Positions 44,151 to 54,886 of a stretch of 64,000 bases of DNA are shown here, piece by piece (position 1 is the stretch's first letter; each line of letters begins with the position of its first letter). The position numbers and the translations under genes were made by a program. The notes beneath the pieces were generated by a model. It saw nothing but the letters and a program-made list of their open reading frames with translations, did no database searches and was not told the origin of the DNA. This DNA comes from Tupaia tana (taxonomy: Eukaryota > Chordata > Mammalia > Scandentia > Tupaiidae): assembly GCA_026018925.1 (NCBI GenBank), contig JAKSZU010000018.1, forward strand, positions 8,400,320 to 8,464,319, read 5' to 3'.

Positions 44151-44748
44151 GGCTGAATAGCAATCAGTTTTTTAAAAGAATTCTGCTCCACATTTGAATG
44201 ATAGGTAATGGGAAGTCTGACAGGCTGCGTGTTCGAGGTCCCTTCCCAGCGACACGGCTATGAATAGACAATGAGAACACATTTGCTTTTCTCCAACAAG
44301 CGGAAGAGCTTATTTCCCCCGTGCAATGAAAAGTTCTGCGAATTGGGCCAGAAAACTCGACCATGATTTATCTGAAAACAACTGTTCGACATTTCAGAAA
44401 TTAAGCTTACTAAGATGTAGGGGAAGGAAGGTTAAGCAGATGTTGAGAACAAATATGAAATGTTCCACTTTTGTGGTGGGGGGGGAGGAAGGTGTTCTTT
44501 TTATTGATTCTATTCTTTCATTTGATGAGGATTTCTTGTTGTGCTTTTACCTGCCTGGGAGATATATAGTGCTGAGAGAGACTCAGGTTTCCACGTTCAG
44601 GACAGTTTGCATGGGACTCAGCCTGCCTCATGGAGAAGACAGCCTAAGTGGGGTGGGGAAAGCGGTATTACTAGCTAGTATAGACCCAGTGTATCCTGCT
44701 TGCCACATTCTCAGAGGAACACTTTCGATGGCTTCTTCTCATTCTTTT
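44151..44748. other. unique sequence, candidate conserved block
   Basis: No repeat recognised. 44160-44430 has CpG-containing, low-complexity-free DNA. The 198-codon frame starting at 44326 is extended by the CTT/CCT tract downstream and is not a gene. Confidence 0.4.
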
Positions 44749-44912
44749 TTTTTTTTTCCTTCTCCTCCTCCTCCTCCTCCTCCTTCTTCTTCTTCCTCTT
44801 CTTCTTCTTCTTCCTCCTCCTCTTCTTCTTCTTCCTCCTCCTCCTCCTCCTCCTCCTCCTCCTCCTCCTCCTCCTCCTCTTCTTCTTCTTTTCTTTTCTT
44901 TTTTTTTTTTTT
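44749..44912 (-). repeat. CCT/CTT trinucleotide microsatellite and T-run
   Basis: Alternating blocks of CCT and CTT units, then T-rich DNA. It merges with the tail of the SINE on its right. Poly-serine, poly-glutamate and poly-arginine frames here are artefacts. Confidence 0.95.
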
Positions 44913-45176
44913 GGTCTCCTGAGTGCTGAAGGGTACCTTTGCACGTGAGACGGAGAAAGAGAGAGAGAAGGAGAGAAAGAAAACACATAAATTCCTCCCC
45001 CAGTGGGGCCTGGTTGTCATGACACAATCCTTTGTTATCCAAGTTTTCATCCTGTCAGGATTGTGGGCACGTGCACACTCACCTTGTGTGTTTTTCAAGC
45101 CTCCGGGCAAAGACTCCTGGTCGGTCATGTGGGGTCCAGTTTCTGATAGTGTTTTACTGTGTGTTCTATGGGGCCA
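44913..45176 (-). mobile_element. SINE-A-related, old diverged copy
   Basis: GGTACCTTTGCACGTGAGAC, CCCCCAGTGGGGCCTGG, TGTCAGGATTGTGGGCACG, TTTTTCAAGCCTCCGGG, ending TCTATGGGGCC. Confidence 0.75.
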
Positions 45177-45194
45177 GCCATCAAGAATTTGTTT

Positions 45195-45360
45195 TACTTA
45201 TTCCCCAGAGCAAGCTCATAAGGCAGGTTCTTTGTGTCCTAATTTTACAGATTAGGAAGCTGAGGCATGGGATGGTTAAGTAACTTGCCTGGGATCCCAC
45301 AACTGGGAAAACTGGATTCATATCCGAGGCTGTTTGACTTCTGAAACACTGCTCACATGC
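45195..45360 (-). mobile_element. MIR SINE fragment
   Basis: TAATTTTACAGATTAGGAAG, TGAGGCATGGGATGG, TAACTTGCCTGGGATCCC, AACTGGATTCATATCC follow reverse-strand MIR. Confidence 0.85.
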
Positions 45361-45424
45361 ACTTCGCTAGATTCCCTTCCTGTATTCGCAAACATCTGCA
45401 GAATACCACAGACAGCTCAGTTTC

Positions 45425-45640
45425 ATTGGGCATCTACTATACTCCAGGAATGGCTTGGGAAGTTAGACTAGATATTATATCAAATTCTCATGACTGCTCC
45501 TAAGTTGATTATCTTTTTTTTCATGCTCCAGTGGGGAGATTTGGTGACATGCCTTAGCCACATGGCTAGTTGCAGAACAAGGATCCAAACTCATTTGAAT
45601 CTATTATAGCATGCTACCTCTAAGCTACTACTGGGCCAGT
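45425..45640 (-). mobile_element. MIR SINE
   Basis: ATTGGGCATCTACTATACTC, CAAATTCTCATGACTG, GCCTTAGCCACATGGCTAG, AAGGATCCAAACTC follow reverse-strand MIR. Confidence 0.75.
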
Positions 45641-46141
45641 GGTATGCTGCCATGAATACCTGTTGCCCAAGCTATAGGGGTCGGGTCCATTCTCTACTGG
45701 TGAGGTCCTGTGTGAGAGTGTGAGCTTGCACACTCATATGCACAGATGCATATGTGCATGTGGTGCGTCTGCTAGCCCTCACCGGCACCTTTATGCATAC
45801 CAGGAAAGGTGAAAAGTCTTCTCTGCTCCTCTGCACAGCATGGGAGCAGTCAGCACCCCTGTACTGGACGTCAGCCCTGCTTTCTGACATCCAGGCTTCC
45901 AAGCAGCCCAGCGCACGTGTGTGTTAGAGTGGGCAGCTCGTGCAGGGAGCCCTCAGATCTGTGCAGCCCATAGCACTGGGCCCTCCAAGGCCCAGCCCAG
46001 GAATACACAACCATGATCCTCATCAAACACAAGAATGAAATCAGTATCAGCAAAACCACATTTTTTTTTTTCCTGCCACAAAACCTGCCTTGGGCACATC
46101 GTTTCTTTATTATATTTTTTACCACTATTTTCCTTATGTTA
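45641..46141. other. unassigned sequence
   Basis: No recognisable gene or repeat; a T-run lies near 46062. Confidence 0.4.
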
Positions 46142-46152
46142 AGATACAAATG

Positions 46153-46425
46153 GGAACCAGCAGTTAGCGTAATGGCTATGTTGCTGGACTCCCACGTAGT
46201 TGACCGCGGTTCGGTTCACGTCCCGGAACTGGTGGCTTAAAAACTCACGCCGGGCCTGTGTGCATGCGTGCCCAAGATCCCAAGAGGAGAATGGAGGAGA
46301 AGGAATTGCTGCGTGACCATCCCCCCTGGGGGGTGATTTCTCGCTTTCTGTCTCTATGTCTCTCTCTGTCTGTCTGGCAAGCGCACACGCCCTATGGCGA
46401 AAAACTCTCCAAAAAAAAAAAAAAA
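46153..46425 (+). mobile_element. SINE-A, young, with TSD and B-box insertion
   Basis: GGAACCAGCAGTTAGCGTAA, GTTGCTGGACTCCCACG, then GGTTCGGTTCACGTCCC: the B-box region carries a duplicated GGTTC. Then ACTCACGCCGGGCCTGTG, CCCCCCTGGGGGGTG and CCTATGGCG AAAAACTCTCC with an A tail. AGATACAAATG (46142-46152) and AGACACAAATG (46426-46436) are the TSD, one mismatch. Confidence 0.93.
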
Positions 46426-46436
46426 AGACACAAATG

Positions 46437-47244
46437 TTCTGGGAGCTGTTAAACAGGTGTTTTTATAAACAGCACACCCTGTCTTCCGAGGATCTGGGAG
46501 AGCTCCTCACTGCTGGTAGAAGGAGTCTTATTTGTGGAAGAGAGGTGACTTGGGTGGCGAACTGGGAGTTGAGGTGGAATTCTCATTGCCCACCAAATAA
46601 GACACCTGGAGGTGGCGCCAGGTTCGGAAGCTCACACTGTCTTCCACCTCGAGGGCCTCTGATCACATTCCCACTTTGGAATGTGGAGCCCACTGCTTTG
46701 CTGGCCCAGGAATGTGCCCCCTTGTCACACACAAATGTACAAGCGGGAAGGTTCATTGTCTTCAGCTAGAAACCACCACCTGAGCTAGTCTGCAAGTTGC
46801 TGGAAATTGGCTTGAGGAAGAAACAATGGAGAGATTGAAAGGAGCCCACCTAAGACAGGAGGCCAGGGATGGCTGAAGGTGAGGGTTTGCCTGTTCCTGT
46901 GCCTCTAGCTCAGAGCCGAGGGTCATGGAGGAAAGAACTGCCTTTCAAGGTATAAATAGACATTCTTGTGTGAAGGGCTACGAGACATGGAAGAGGCTGT
47001 CTTGACAGGCAGTGAGTTCTCGATCATAGGTAATAACGAAAAAGAATCTGTAATAGGGGATCCTGGAGAAGAAATGTGTGCACGGGGTGACAGGTGGAAA
47101 GATGACTTCTCAAGTGTCTTTGCCCCCTGAGATACGGAGTTTCTAACGGAGCGGCAGTCGGGTCAAGCATCAATTTGTGGCTATTTTGCAATGGCTAATT
47201 AAGGTGGTTCATGTTGGCAGACAGGAGTCAAGGGCAGATATATA
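46437..47244. other. unique sequence
   Basis: No repeat or gene. Frames reaching from the SINE into this DNA (46356-46769, 137 codons) are not coding. Confidence 0.45.
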
Positions 47245-47445
47245 GAACTGAGGTCTATGAGCTCTGAGGCCAGATAGATCCGGGCTCCAGTGCTGTCTCT
47301 GGGCATGACCTTGGGCAAATTTATTTTCTCGAACCCTCGGTTTCATCCTCTGTGAATCGGAACACACGTATCTCATGGGACTTTTGCAGATTCAACGGTC
47401 CACCGAACACCAAGTGCTGGCCACTCAGCGAATGCAGGTATGTCT
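47245..47445 (+). mobile_element. MIR SINE
   Basis: GGGCATGACCTTGGGCAAAT, TCGAACCCTCGGTTTCATCC, TCTGTGAATCGG follow plus-strand MIR. Confidence 0.85.
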
Positions 47446-48699
47446 GTAAATAGATGTAAGTGCCAGGGCCAAGCTGTTGGAAACCCACAGCATGCTTATT
47501 TTGTAATGCTACACTGCATATCTCTCCTGGCTATAAATGCTTCCTCTCTCCCTTAGTCTTGAAATTAAAAGGTGTTAAATATATCAATAAAGACAGTAAA
47601 ACTTTTCTGGATAGTGTGTCCCTTTCGAAATAAATACCTGAATGGATCAGTTCTTCTCTTTAGATTCTGGGCTCTCGTGTAACTAACTCATTGAAGACTT
47701 GCCTCTCTCACACGCATGTGCACACACACACACACATACTACTCTGATAAAAAAAAATATGTTACCTCTGGTATGAGAATGAGGTGTCTGGGAGGTTATT
47801 TTCTTTCCCTTTTCTCCTCCTTTTCTTTCTTTTTGCAAAGGAAACACCTTTTCAGGGTTGGCATGACATTAATAAAAATAATAAAGGAGAAGGTTTGGAG
47901 GGAAAAGGTAAATAAGGCAATTCATACATCATCTGCGAGAGACACAGAAGTAAGGCAGAGAAAAATCACCGCCCGCGTCGTGTGTGGGAGATTTTCATGA
48001 GTCAGCTTCTTTGCTCTTTCTGGCCTTCCAGTTGCGGCTGCTGTGGGCTCGGCTTTATCTGCTCCATGGGGTGGGCCCGGGTTGGAGACTGCTCGTAATT
48101 ACCTGTGCTTCTTCTCTGCAACCTGTGCTGATAGAGGCATCTACCTGCCCCACCCACTCATAGGACACTGGTGACCTTGGGACGCTCACCAGCATGCAGA
48201 AATGACCGCTACCTGGCAAGGGACCCAGTGCAAGTGCAAACGTGGGGCCTCTAGTTCAAATACCATTACAATTTTGAGACGCGACAGCAGAGCGTTCAAT
48301 GTGCAGAGAACTTAGAAACACAGTGTCCCATGAAGCCATCCCCTGCTGGGTGCCTCTCATTTAGGCCTTGTGGGTGTGACTGTAAATAGAGCCCAGGGTG
48401 GCTTTCCACTGTCCCTTTGATCAGCAGCTACCCTAATAGTGTAAATGAGCACTCCTTCCCTATGGAGGCCAGTAAGTCAGAGAACCAGACTGTAGCTCCA
48501 TCTTAGGCCTGGGGGGGGAGCAGGACTAGAGAGATGCCCCACCTCCAGGGACCAGTTAGAAAACTATATAAAAAGCCCTCAAATCACACAACTTTACAAT
48601 TAGAAGAGTCCCTAGAAATAATCTTGTTAAACAGCCTCACTTCTTAAATACAGGCACTGGAGCCCCCAAAAGAGGGAAACATTTTCTATATAGTAAGAA
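47446..48699. other. unique sequence, candidate conserved block
   Basis: No confident repeat. At 47930-48000 lie CACCGCCCGCGTCGTG and an AP-1-like TGAGTCA (47999-48005). 48595-48690 may be a decayed mammalian repeat. No gene. Confidence 0.4.
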
Positions 48700-48870
48700 A
48701 TAGTTAATATTTACAGGGCTCTTTGTTATGGGCCAATAGGCACTTTACATGCATTTAACACACAACCAACACAGGAGTCCACACAGGTGTTGCACTCACT
48801 CCACAGCTGAAGACATCGAGGCACACTGGAACTCAATGGCTGTCCTCAGGTCCCAGGGCCACTGAGGGGC
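48700..48870 (-). mobile_element. MIR SINE
   Basis: AGGCACTTTACATGCATTTA, CACAGCTGAAGACATCGAG, GGCACACTGG, TGTCCTCAGGTCCCAGG follow reverse-strand MIR. Confidence 0.7.
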
Positions 48871-49914
48871 AAAGCCACCTTAGGAACCTGAGTCCATCTC
48901 CCTCCAATCTGCTCAGCTGGATCCAAAGCTATGTGGGGCTGGGCCCCCAGTTTCTGCATGCATTTCAGCACACCCTCTGCTTCCTTCCAGCCCCAGGCTC
49001 CTCTCCCTGGAGACTGTGCTATCCCCTTTCTACCCTGTCTACTTCATGAATTCTGGAAGTGGGCCTCTCTGCCAAATAGATCCTCCCCCAAGACACAGAG
49101 GAGGCATTGACAGGACAAGACGCATCAGAACCTAAGAAACAACACAGGGCTGGTTCTTTTGTGGAAGAGCAAGGAGGGAGCTCAACAAGCAGAGCCTAAG
49201 AAAGCAAACATCCCGAGGACTCAAGGGCCAGGCAACCACCCCGCCAGGCCCTGGGCCCCCACTGCGAATGAATTACATTCAGGGGGCCTGGGGCACAGAG
49301 GCCTTGGCCAATATCCCCAGGTCTTTCCTGCCTTGTGCTGGCCCAGACCCGGCTGTATCCAGCCTGGAGCGGGAAGACGGGTGGGAAGAAGGAGAAGGCC
49401 TCCTCCAAGCTGGTCTCAGAGCCTCAGCGGGGCCTGGCGTTCCATTCAGCAAGGACTCTGCTGCCAACAGGCCTTGCCAGCCAAGCTGTGTAAACATTTG
49501 AGCTCTTCTGGCAAGCTGTCGGCAGGAGGGGAGAGACAAAAGGCTTCCCCTCCCAGGACTGGAGGCTGCGAGTACTCTGGGCTCCATGCGGGTTTCCCCC
49601 CTCCCAACCTCCCCCACAGGCTGTCCATCACAACCGCAGGCCTGGAGGGCTTTCTTAGAGACCTGCGTGGTGGTTCAGGGCTCCAGTTCCCCTTTGCAAA
49701 GACATGTCCTATTTTTATTCCGCTTCTGCTTAGAACACAGGGTTCTGCTCTCCTCGCTGCCACACCTCGGAGATGGCTTCACCAAGGCAGCAGAAACAGC
49801 CACATAGTTTCAGCGAAGCAGCCCACATGTGTCCGAGGTAAAAGCCACAAAGGGAACCCACAAAGATATAAATACGAAGGTGACAGCCACAGCTGTCATG
49901 AATTTTAGTTATTT
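48871..49914. other. GC-richer unique sequence with a long non-coding open frame
   Basis: Includes the longest open frame of the window (49159-49908, plus, 249 codons). It overlaps open frames of 112 and 105 codons on the other strand. The product is rich in G, P, S and R, with no domain, and the DNA lacks a CpG island, splice sites or a promoter that I can see. Low stop density from GC content is the simplest explanation. Confidence 0.45.
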
Positions 49915-50260
49915 TTTTTGTAATTCGGATGAAATTGACATAACGTAAAATGACCCACTTTAAAGTCTACAATTCAGAGACATTTAGTACATTCACAATG
50001 TCGCAGACATGTCACCTCTGTCTAGTTCCAAAACACTTCCATCACCCCCAAAGGAAGCCCTGTCTCCATTAGCTGTCACTGCCTATTCCCTGTGCCCCGG
50101 CTTCTGGTAACCACCAATAAACTTCCTATCTCCACGAATTTGCCTATTCTGGGTGTTTCATATAAATGGAATCATGTACTAGATCTCCTTCCAGGTATGG
50201 CTTCTTTCACTGAGGGTGCTTCGAGGTTCATCTGAGGGTTTTCAGGGGCTTGTTGTTGTT
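49915..50260 (+). mobile_element. old L1 (L1M-type) 3' region
   Basis: ATGAAATTGACATAACG, CCCACTTTAAAGTCTACAA, CTAGTTCCAAAACACTTCC, ATTTGCCTATTCTGGGTG, TTTCATATAAATGGAATC follow old L1 3' sequence closely. Confidence 0.85.
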
Positions 50261-51061
50261 TGTTTATTTGCAAGATTTTCCTCTATGTTGTACGCTACAT
50301 ATATGAGTTATTTTAAGGGTATATAGGATAGGAAAGTGGGCTTGGGGGTGATGCGAGATGTGTTCTGTGAAGAATAGCCCCAAACAGATAGGAGAGGGAG
50401 CAGAGGCCTCGAGCAGCACCCAGGGGTGAGCAGCGGCAGAGAGCTCTGCACTGTAGGCTCTAGGGGGAGGCCAGCACCCAGAAGGAGAGGGGGCTGCTCA
50501 CCGGAGATCCAGCAGGAAAAGAAGAAATGAACACCCAGATCTCACCTGTTCTCTCCTCCTGCCAGGACTCCAGCAATGCAGCCTCCCCAGGTGGGAGCAT
50601 TTGAGAAAGGGAGGGCAGTGGGTGTCGAAGGGCCAGCAGGTACCTGGGGTAGTGTTCCAGGCATGCATGGAATTACTGTCACCTCCTCCAGTGCCTTGCC
50701 TCCCTTCCCTGGGAGTCCTGTTCCTGCCAGGCCCTGCTTCTAGAATCATGCCAATCCTGTCTCTCCTGCTCTGAGCCAATCACACCTGGGTGACTGTGGT
50801 CTTCTCCAAGCAGATCCTTCACTTGTGCAAAAAGAACAAGATGTTTACGAAACCCAAATGTGATATTCTCTAGGTAATAATAATTACGTGCTTTATGCAT
50901 GCTCATGCAAACCTCTGAAAAAGACAATGTTTATAAATTCTGAATAAAGTGGCATATTTGGCAACTCTTAGCGCATTGACTCATGTGCTGATCAGTTGTC
51001 TTACAGAGACTTGCACAATACATTATCAGGTAGCCACGCCAGCTGCAGAAAAGCTAATGAA
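50261..51061. other. unassigned sequence
   Basis: No recognisable gene or repeat. The 93-codon minus-strand frame at 50498-50779 has no domain. Confidence 0.4.
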
Positions 51062-51078
51062 ACCTGCTGTTTATTTTT

Positions 51079-51353
51079 GGGAGAGGTATTTTTTTTTTTT
51101 TTTTTTTTTTTCGCTATAGGGCGCGTGCGCTCGCCAGACAGACAGAGAGAGACATAGAGACAGAAAGCGAGAAATCACCCCCCAGGGGGGATGGTCACGC
51201 CGCAATCCCCTCTCCTCCATTCTCCTCTCGGGATCTTGGGCACGCACGCACACGCGCCCTGCGTGAGTTGTAAGCCACCGGGTCCGAGACGCAAACCACG
51301 GTCAACTACGTGGGAGTCCAGCGACACAGCCATTACGCTAACTGCTGGTTCCC
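51079..51353 (-). mobile_element. SINE-A, young, internal A-run, perfect 17-bp TSD
   Basis: Starts GGGAGAGGTA, followed by a run of about 23 T, then CGCTATAGGGCGCGTGCG. On the minus strand the A-run therefore sits between CTATAGCG and TACCTCTCCC, and there is no further A tail before the TSD. Hairpin CCCCCCAGGGGGG; head near consensus. ACCTGCTGTTTATTTTT is repeated exactly at 51062-51078 and 51354-51370. Confidence 0.95.
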
Positions 51354-51424
51354 ACCTGCTGTTTATTTTTAAATGAAACTAATAGTACAAAAAAAGTTAG
51401 AAAGCAGCATAAGTAGATAGATTA

Positions 51425-51545
51425 CTATAGGTTTTATTTATTAGCACAGTTTTAGATTTACAGAAAGACCAAGCCCGAAGTACAGAGAGTTCCCGTATTC
51501 CCGCCCCGCCAGTCCAGTTTTGTCACTTGTTTGCTCTCAACCCTC
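51425..51545 (+). mobile_element. old L1 (L1ME-like) fragment
   Basis: TTAGCACAGTTTTAGATTTA, CAGAAAGACCAAGC, AAGTACAGAGAGTTCCCG and CCAGTTTTGTCACTTG follow the old L1 3' region. Confidence 0.7.
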
Positions 51546-51559
51546 CTACATCCTGTCCT

Positions 51560-51771
51560 GCCAAAATTAAAATCCGAATGTCTTACCAAGGTCTGTGAGG
51601 CTCTTTGTGATCTGGTTCCATCTCAGATCTCCTTCCTATTCTTCACTCCCTTAGCTGCAGCCTCACTGGGTCCCCTCACCCCAAAAGCCTCCCAGTAGTA
51701 ACTGAAAGCCATACACCTCCAGGTGTGCCATGTTCAAGATGAATGCTGCCTTGACTGAGCTCCGTTGAGTC
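51560..51771 (+). mobile_element. L2 fragment, left part (split by SINE)
   Basis: CGAATGTCTTACCAAGGTC, TGTGAGGCTCTTTGTGATC, TGGTTCCATCTCAGATC and TCCTATTCTTCACTCCC follow L2 3' sequence. It is followed by the SINE-A insertion. Confidence 0.75.
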
Positions 51772-51787
51772 AAAGATGAGGCTTCTA

Positions 51788-52055
51788 GAGACCAGCAGTT
51801 AGCGTAATGGCTATGTCGCTGGACTCCCATGCAGTCGACCGCGGTTCGTGTCCTGGACCTGGTGGCTTAAAACTCACGCCGGGTGTGTGTGCGTGCGTGC
51901 CCAAGATCCCAAGAGGAGAATGGAGGAGAAGGGATTGCGGCATGGCCATCCCCTCTGGGGGGTGATTTCTCACTTTCTGTCTCTCTGTCTGTCTCTGTCT
52001 GTCTGGCGAGCGCACGCACCCTATAGCAAAAACCTCTCCCCAAAAAAGAAAAAAA
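51788..52055 (+). mobile_element. SINE-A, young, inside L2, perfect 16-bp TSD
   Basis: GAGACCAGCAGTTAGCGTAA, GTCGCTGGACTCCCATG, GGTTCGTGTCCTGG (B box), ACTCACGCCGGGTGTGTG, CCCCTCTGGGGGGTG, CCCTATAGC AAAAACCTCTCCCC and an A-rich tail. AAAGATGAGGCTTCTA lies at 51772-51787 and 52056-52071. Confidence 0.96.
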
Positions 52056-52071
52056 AAAGATGAGGCTTCTA

Positions 52072-52200
52072 ATGGGTGCTTATCCTGGTCTTCCCCTGTA
52101 GCCATTCTTCTTAGTCCCACATGTCACCATCTTCCTTTTTTTCCTGCAGTTCCTTGCTGGCTCAGGCCTTTCCCATCTTCCTGTCGCTGTAACTTGATTC
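52072..52200 (+). mobile_element. possible L2 fragment, right part
   Basis: CTTGCTGGCTCAGGCCTTTC resembles the L2 region that follows the left part at 51560. Weak. Confidence 0.4.
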
Positions 52201-53582
52201 AGTATCTCATGTAGAAGACTTACCTTTTACGGGCACTGGGCCAGGGTGGGGTCCTTCAACTACTGCCTTTCTCTCCAAGGGCGTTGTGGGATACTGGTCA
52301 TGTGTGCAGACTGAGAAGGGGCAGCTCTCAGGTAGAAAACCCAGACCCTTCCACCAGGAAATGAAGAATCGTGGGCAAAGGAAAACAAGGACCTTGACTT
52401 AATTGAGACTCAGCTTCCCTAGCATTAAAATAGAGCTCAAGAAAGTATCCGCTTGAGGGGGACATCCTAAAATTGAAGTGCAAGGAAAACTCAGGACGGT
52501 AGCTGGTGATAGCGCCATATTCAATCATTTTACTTCTTTGGACTATATTAGTCCAGTTCTAAGAAATCTCTTTTTAATTGCATTTTCACTTTGGGGTATT
52601 GAATTATACTGCTAAGTAGGAGACAAATCCTTATCTGTGGTCTAGGAAAAAATGATGGCTTCTTCTCTTCCCTCTTCCCCTCTTTCTTCTTCTTCTCTCC
52701 TCTCCCCATCTCTTAGTTTGCTCTTTCTCTTACATGTCTTCCTTTCCTTCTCTTTTCTTTCTTTCTATCAATTGTCCTTTCTGTTGGCTGTGCAGACTTT
52801 GTCCGCGAGGGCCTGAGTTCTCCCATGTCCAGCTTTGTCTTCTTGCCATGATATGAATATCTCTGGCTTGCTTTCTTATGAATGCATTTTTATTTCAGTT
52901 CCCTGTCTCTTCGGCCTCAAGGTCTCAAGCCTTCCAGCCCTCCAAAGGGTAGCTTGGCTGCAGAGATGCAAGATGCAGACCGCAGAGGTCTCATTTTACT
53001 GGCCTTGCTGACCACCTTGGCAATACTTAGCAAGCCTGTTGACCACCTGTTCCGAAGCCAGCACGAGCTCCCCGACACAGTGTGTCTCTTAGGCTTTGCT
53101 ATCTCCGGTGTGGAGCTATCTCCTCTGGTGCCCTGGGAGTAGCTGTTTGTCCTAGTGCTGGGATTTGGACAGGAAACAAGAGCTTCCAGACAAACTGGTG
53201 ACTAGAAGACTCTTCCTCTAGGAACAACAGGTCCCTTTTTCTGAGGCCTTTTTATGAATTTTAATCTTCCTCCTTTGACAAACTTCCCCCCTTTCTCGTG
53301 ACTAAGGGACAAGGACAAACTAGTTTCACAGATATGCAAAAGCTTTTCAATGGTCACTTCATAGTAGAAAGGTCCTCACAACCTCTTTGTTCCCTCACAC
53401 AGGAGGGACATGGGGCAGACAAAGAAATCTACAAGTGAACTTCCAGATTGTATTTTTAAGTGTGTTTTAGGTTGTTTTTCAGAACAGGAAAAATGTCAAT
53501 GCTATAAGGCAAAACCTTTGGAAAGTGTCAAGATCTTCCACCTGTTTCTCTCCTGCTTGGAATGTTTAATTTAGCATTGAGT

Positions 53583-53588
<6 letters not shown>
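52201..53588. other. unassigned sequence
   Basis: A CT-rich stretch (52655-52775) and an 86-codon plus-strand frame (52882-53142) without domain or splice context. No gene called. Confidence 0.4.

Positions 53589-53617
<29 letters not shown>
53589..53617. repeat. A-run
   Basis: About 29 consecutive A; may be the tail of an element to its left that I cannot identify. Confidence 0.97.
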
Positions 53618-53618
<1 letters not shown>

Positions 53619-53984
53619 CCCTTACTTTGTGGGTGAGATGTGTGTTGTTAGGAAATATAGATGGAGACAATGCTCTTCTTAGCTGTTTTCTGGGTTTTGT
53701 TTTCTGAGATGTAAAAAATGCCGTGTATGCTTCAAACAAGTGCACTCTACTAGGTCAAATGTGTCAACTTGGAAGCAGAATTGTACCCTCCTTGGGAAAC
53801 AGAATAGGACTCCACACTGTGTGCGCATACGTGTACTTGCATATGTGTGTATGCGCTTGTCATAGCCTTGTAGCCAGGGGGAGGGGAATGTGAAAAGGGC
53901 AATGCCCTCCCAACTCTGGCGAGAAAGTACAGAGAACAGAACCCTCACCCTCATATAAGGCATTGCTCTATCTAGATCCGTCCA
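53618..53984. other. unassigned sequence
   Basis: No recognisable gene or repeat. Confidence 0.4.
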
Positions 53985-54170
53985 CCATTCATCCATCATC
54001 AATCTATTCATCCATCCATCCATCCATCCATCCATTTATCCATCTATCACCCATCTATTCATCTATCACCCATCCAGCCAGGCAGCTTCCATCCACCCAT
54101 CTGTCCATCCATCCAACTACCCATCCATCATCCAGCCAACGAGGCAGCCCTCATCCATCCATCTATTCAC
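53985..54170. repeat. (ATCC)n imperfect tetranucleotide array
   Basis: CATC/CATCC units with TATT and CAGCCAGGCAGC-type interruptions that recur (54072-54090, 54132-54150). Confidence 0.95.
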
Positions 54171-54171
54171 C

Positions 54172-54365
54172 TAAGAACTATTGGGTAATTGTTACGTGCC
54201 AGATTTATGCTCTGTGAATTACACGTGATTCTCATTTAATTCTCTCAATAACTCCATAAGGGTAAGGTACTTTTCTCCTATGTAAGAAAGCAAAGGCTCA
54301 AGAAATTAGTAACTTTTCCAAGTCTTGCAGTTGGAAGAAGCTGAACTGGAAGTCAGTCCTTCACA
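54172..54365 (-). mobile_element. MIR SINE
   Basis: TGTTACGTGCCAGATTTATG, TCTCATTTAATTCTCTCAAT, AAGCAAAGGCTCAAG follow reverse-strand MIR. Confidence 0.75.
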
Positions 54366-54869
54366 AACTCCAAAGCCTGAGCTCCTCTGTTAAGTCATAC
54401 TTACCTGAGGGGTAAAGAAAGGGAGGGGAGGTCAAGTAGATACAGTCAAGTGTAAGGGTTAAGTAGAAGGATTAAGTCAAAAGAGGAAGGAAAGAGATGA
54501 CTTAGAGTCAGCATATTGGTTTGGTCTTGCTTCTTTCTGAAAAGAGCTTCAAATGTTTTAGTTTAAGTATATTTAAATTCAGGCTCCAGTGAGATCGCCC
54601 AGTAGAAATGGCACCAACAGAAGGGGTAAAGCCACATCTGGAGATCTGATTCCAGGAACACCCTCTGCTAGGCAGTACGTAAACATAAGAGCTCATCCTT
54701 TCATGGAAACTATAACAACTAGAGAAATTTGGGGAGATGTTTCTTGAGTTCCTGCAATGTACCAGGTCACGTATTCAAGCAAAAAATTGTAGATTTAATT
54801 ATCTCATTTATTAATTATTTGTCAAAGTCCATATGTGGTATATGGGATACAGAAACAAAACAATGATTA
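54366..54869. other. unassigned sequence
   Basis: No recognisable gene or repeat; AAGTAGA/AGTCAAG-type short repeats occur at 54430-54480. Confidence 0.4.
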
Positions 54870-54886
54870 GGAAATAACCAAAAAAT

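Noticed and set aside
44326-44922. 198-codon frame with a long poly-serine end (and poly-glutamate/arginine frames opposite)
   Set aside because: The low-complexity part is translation of a CCT/CTT microsatellite; no domain upstream.
49159-49908. CpG-island promoter at the GC-rich block
   Set aside because: GC is raised but CpG dinucleotides are few.
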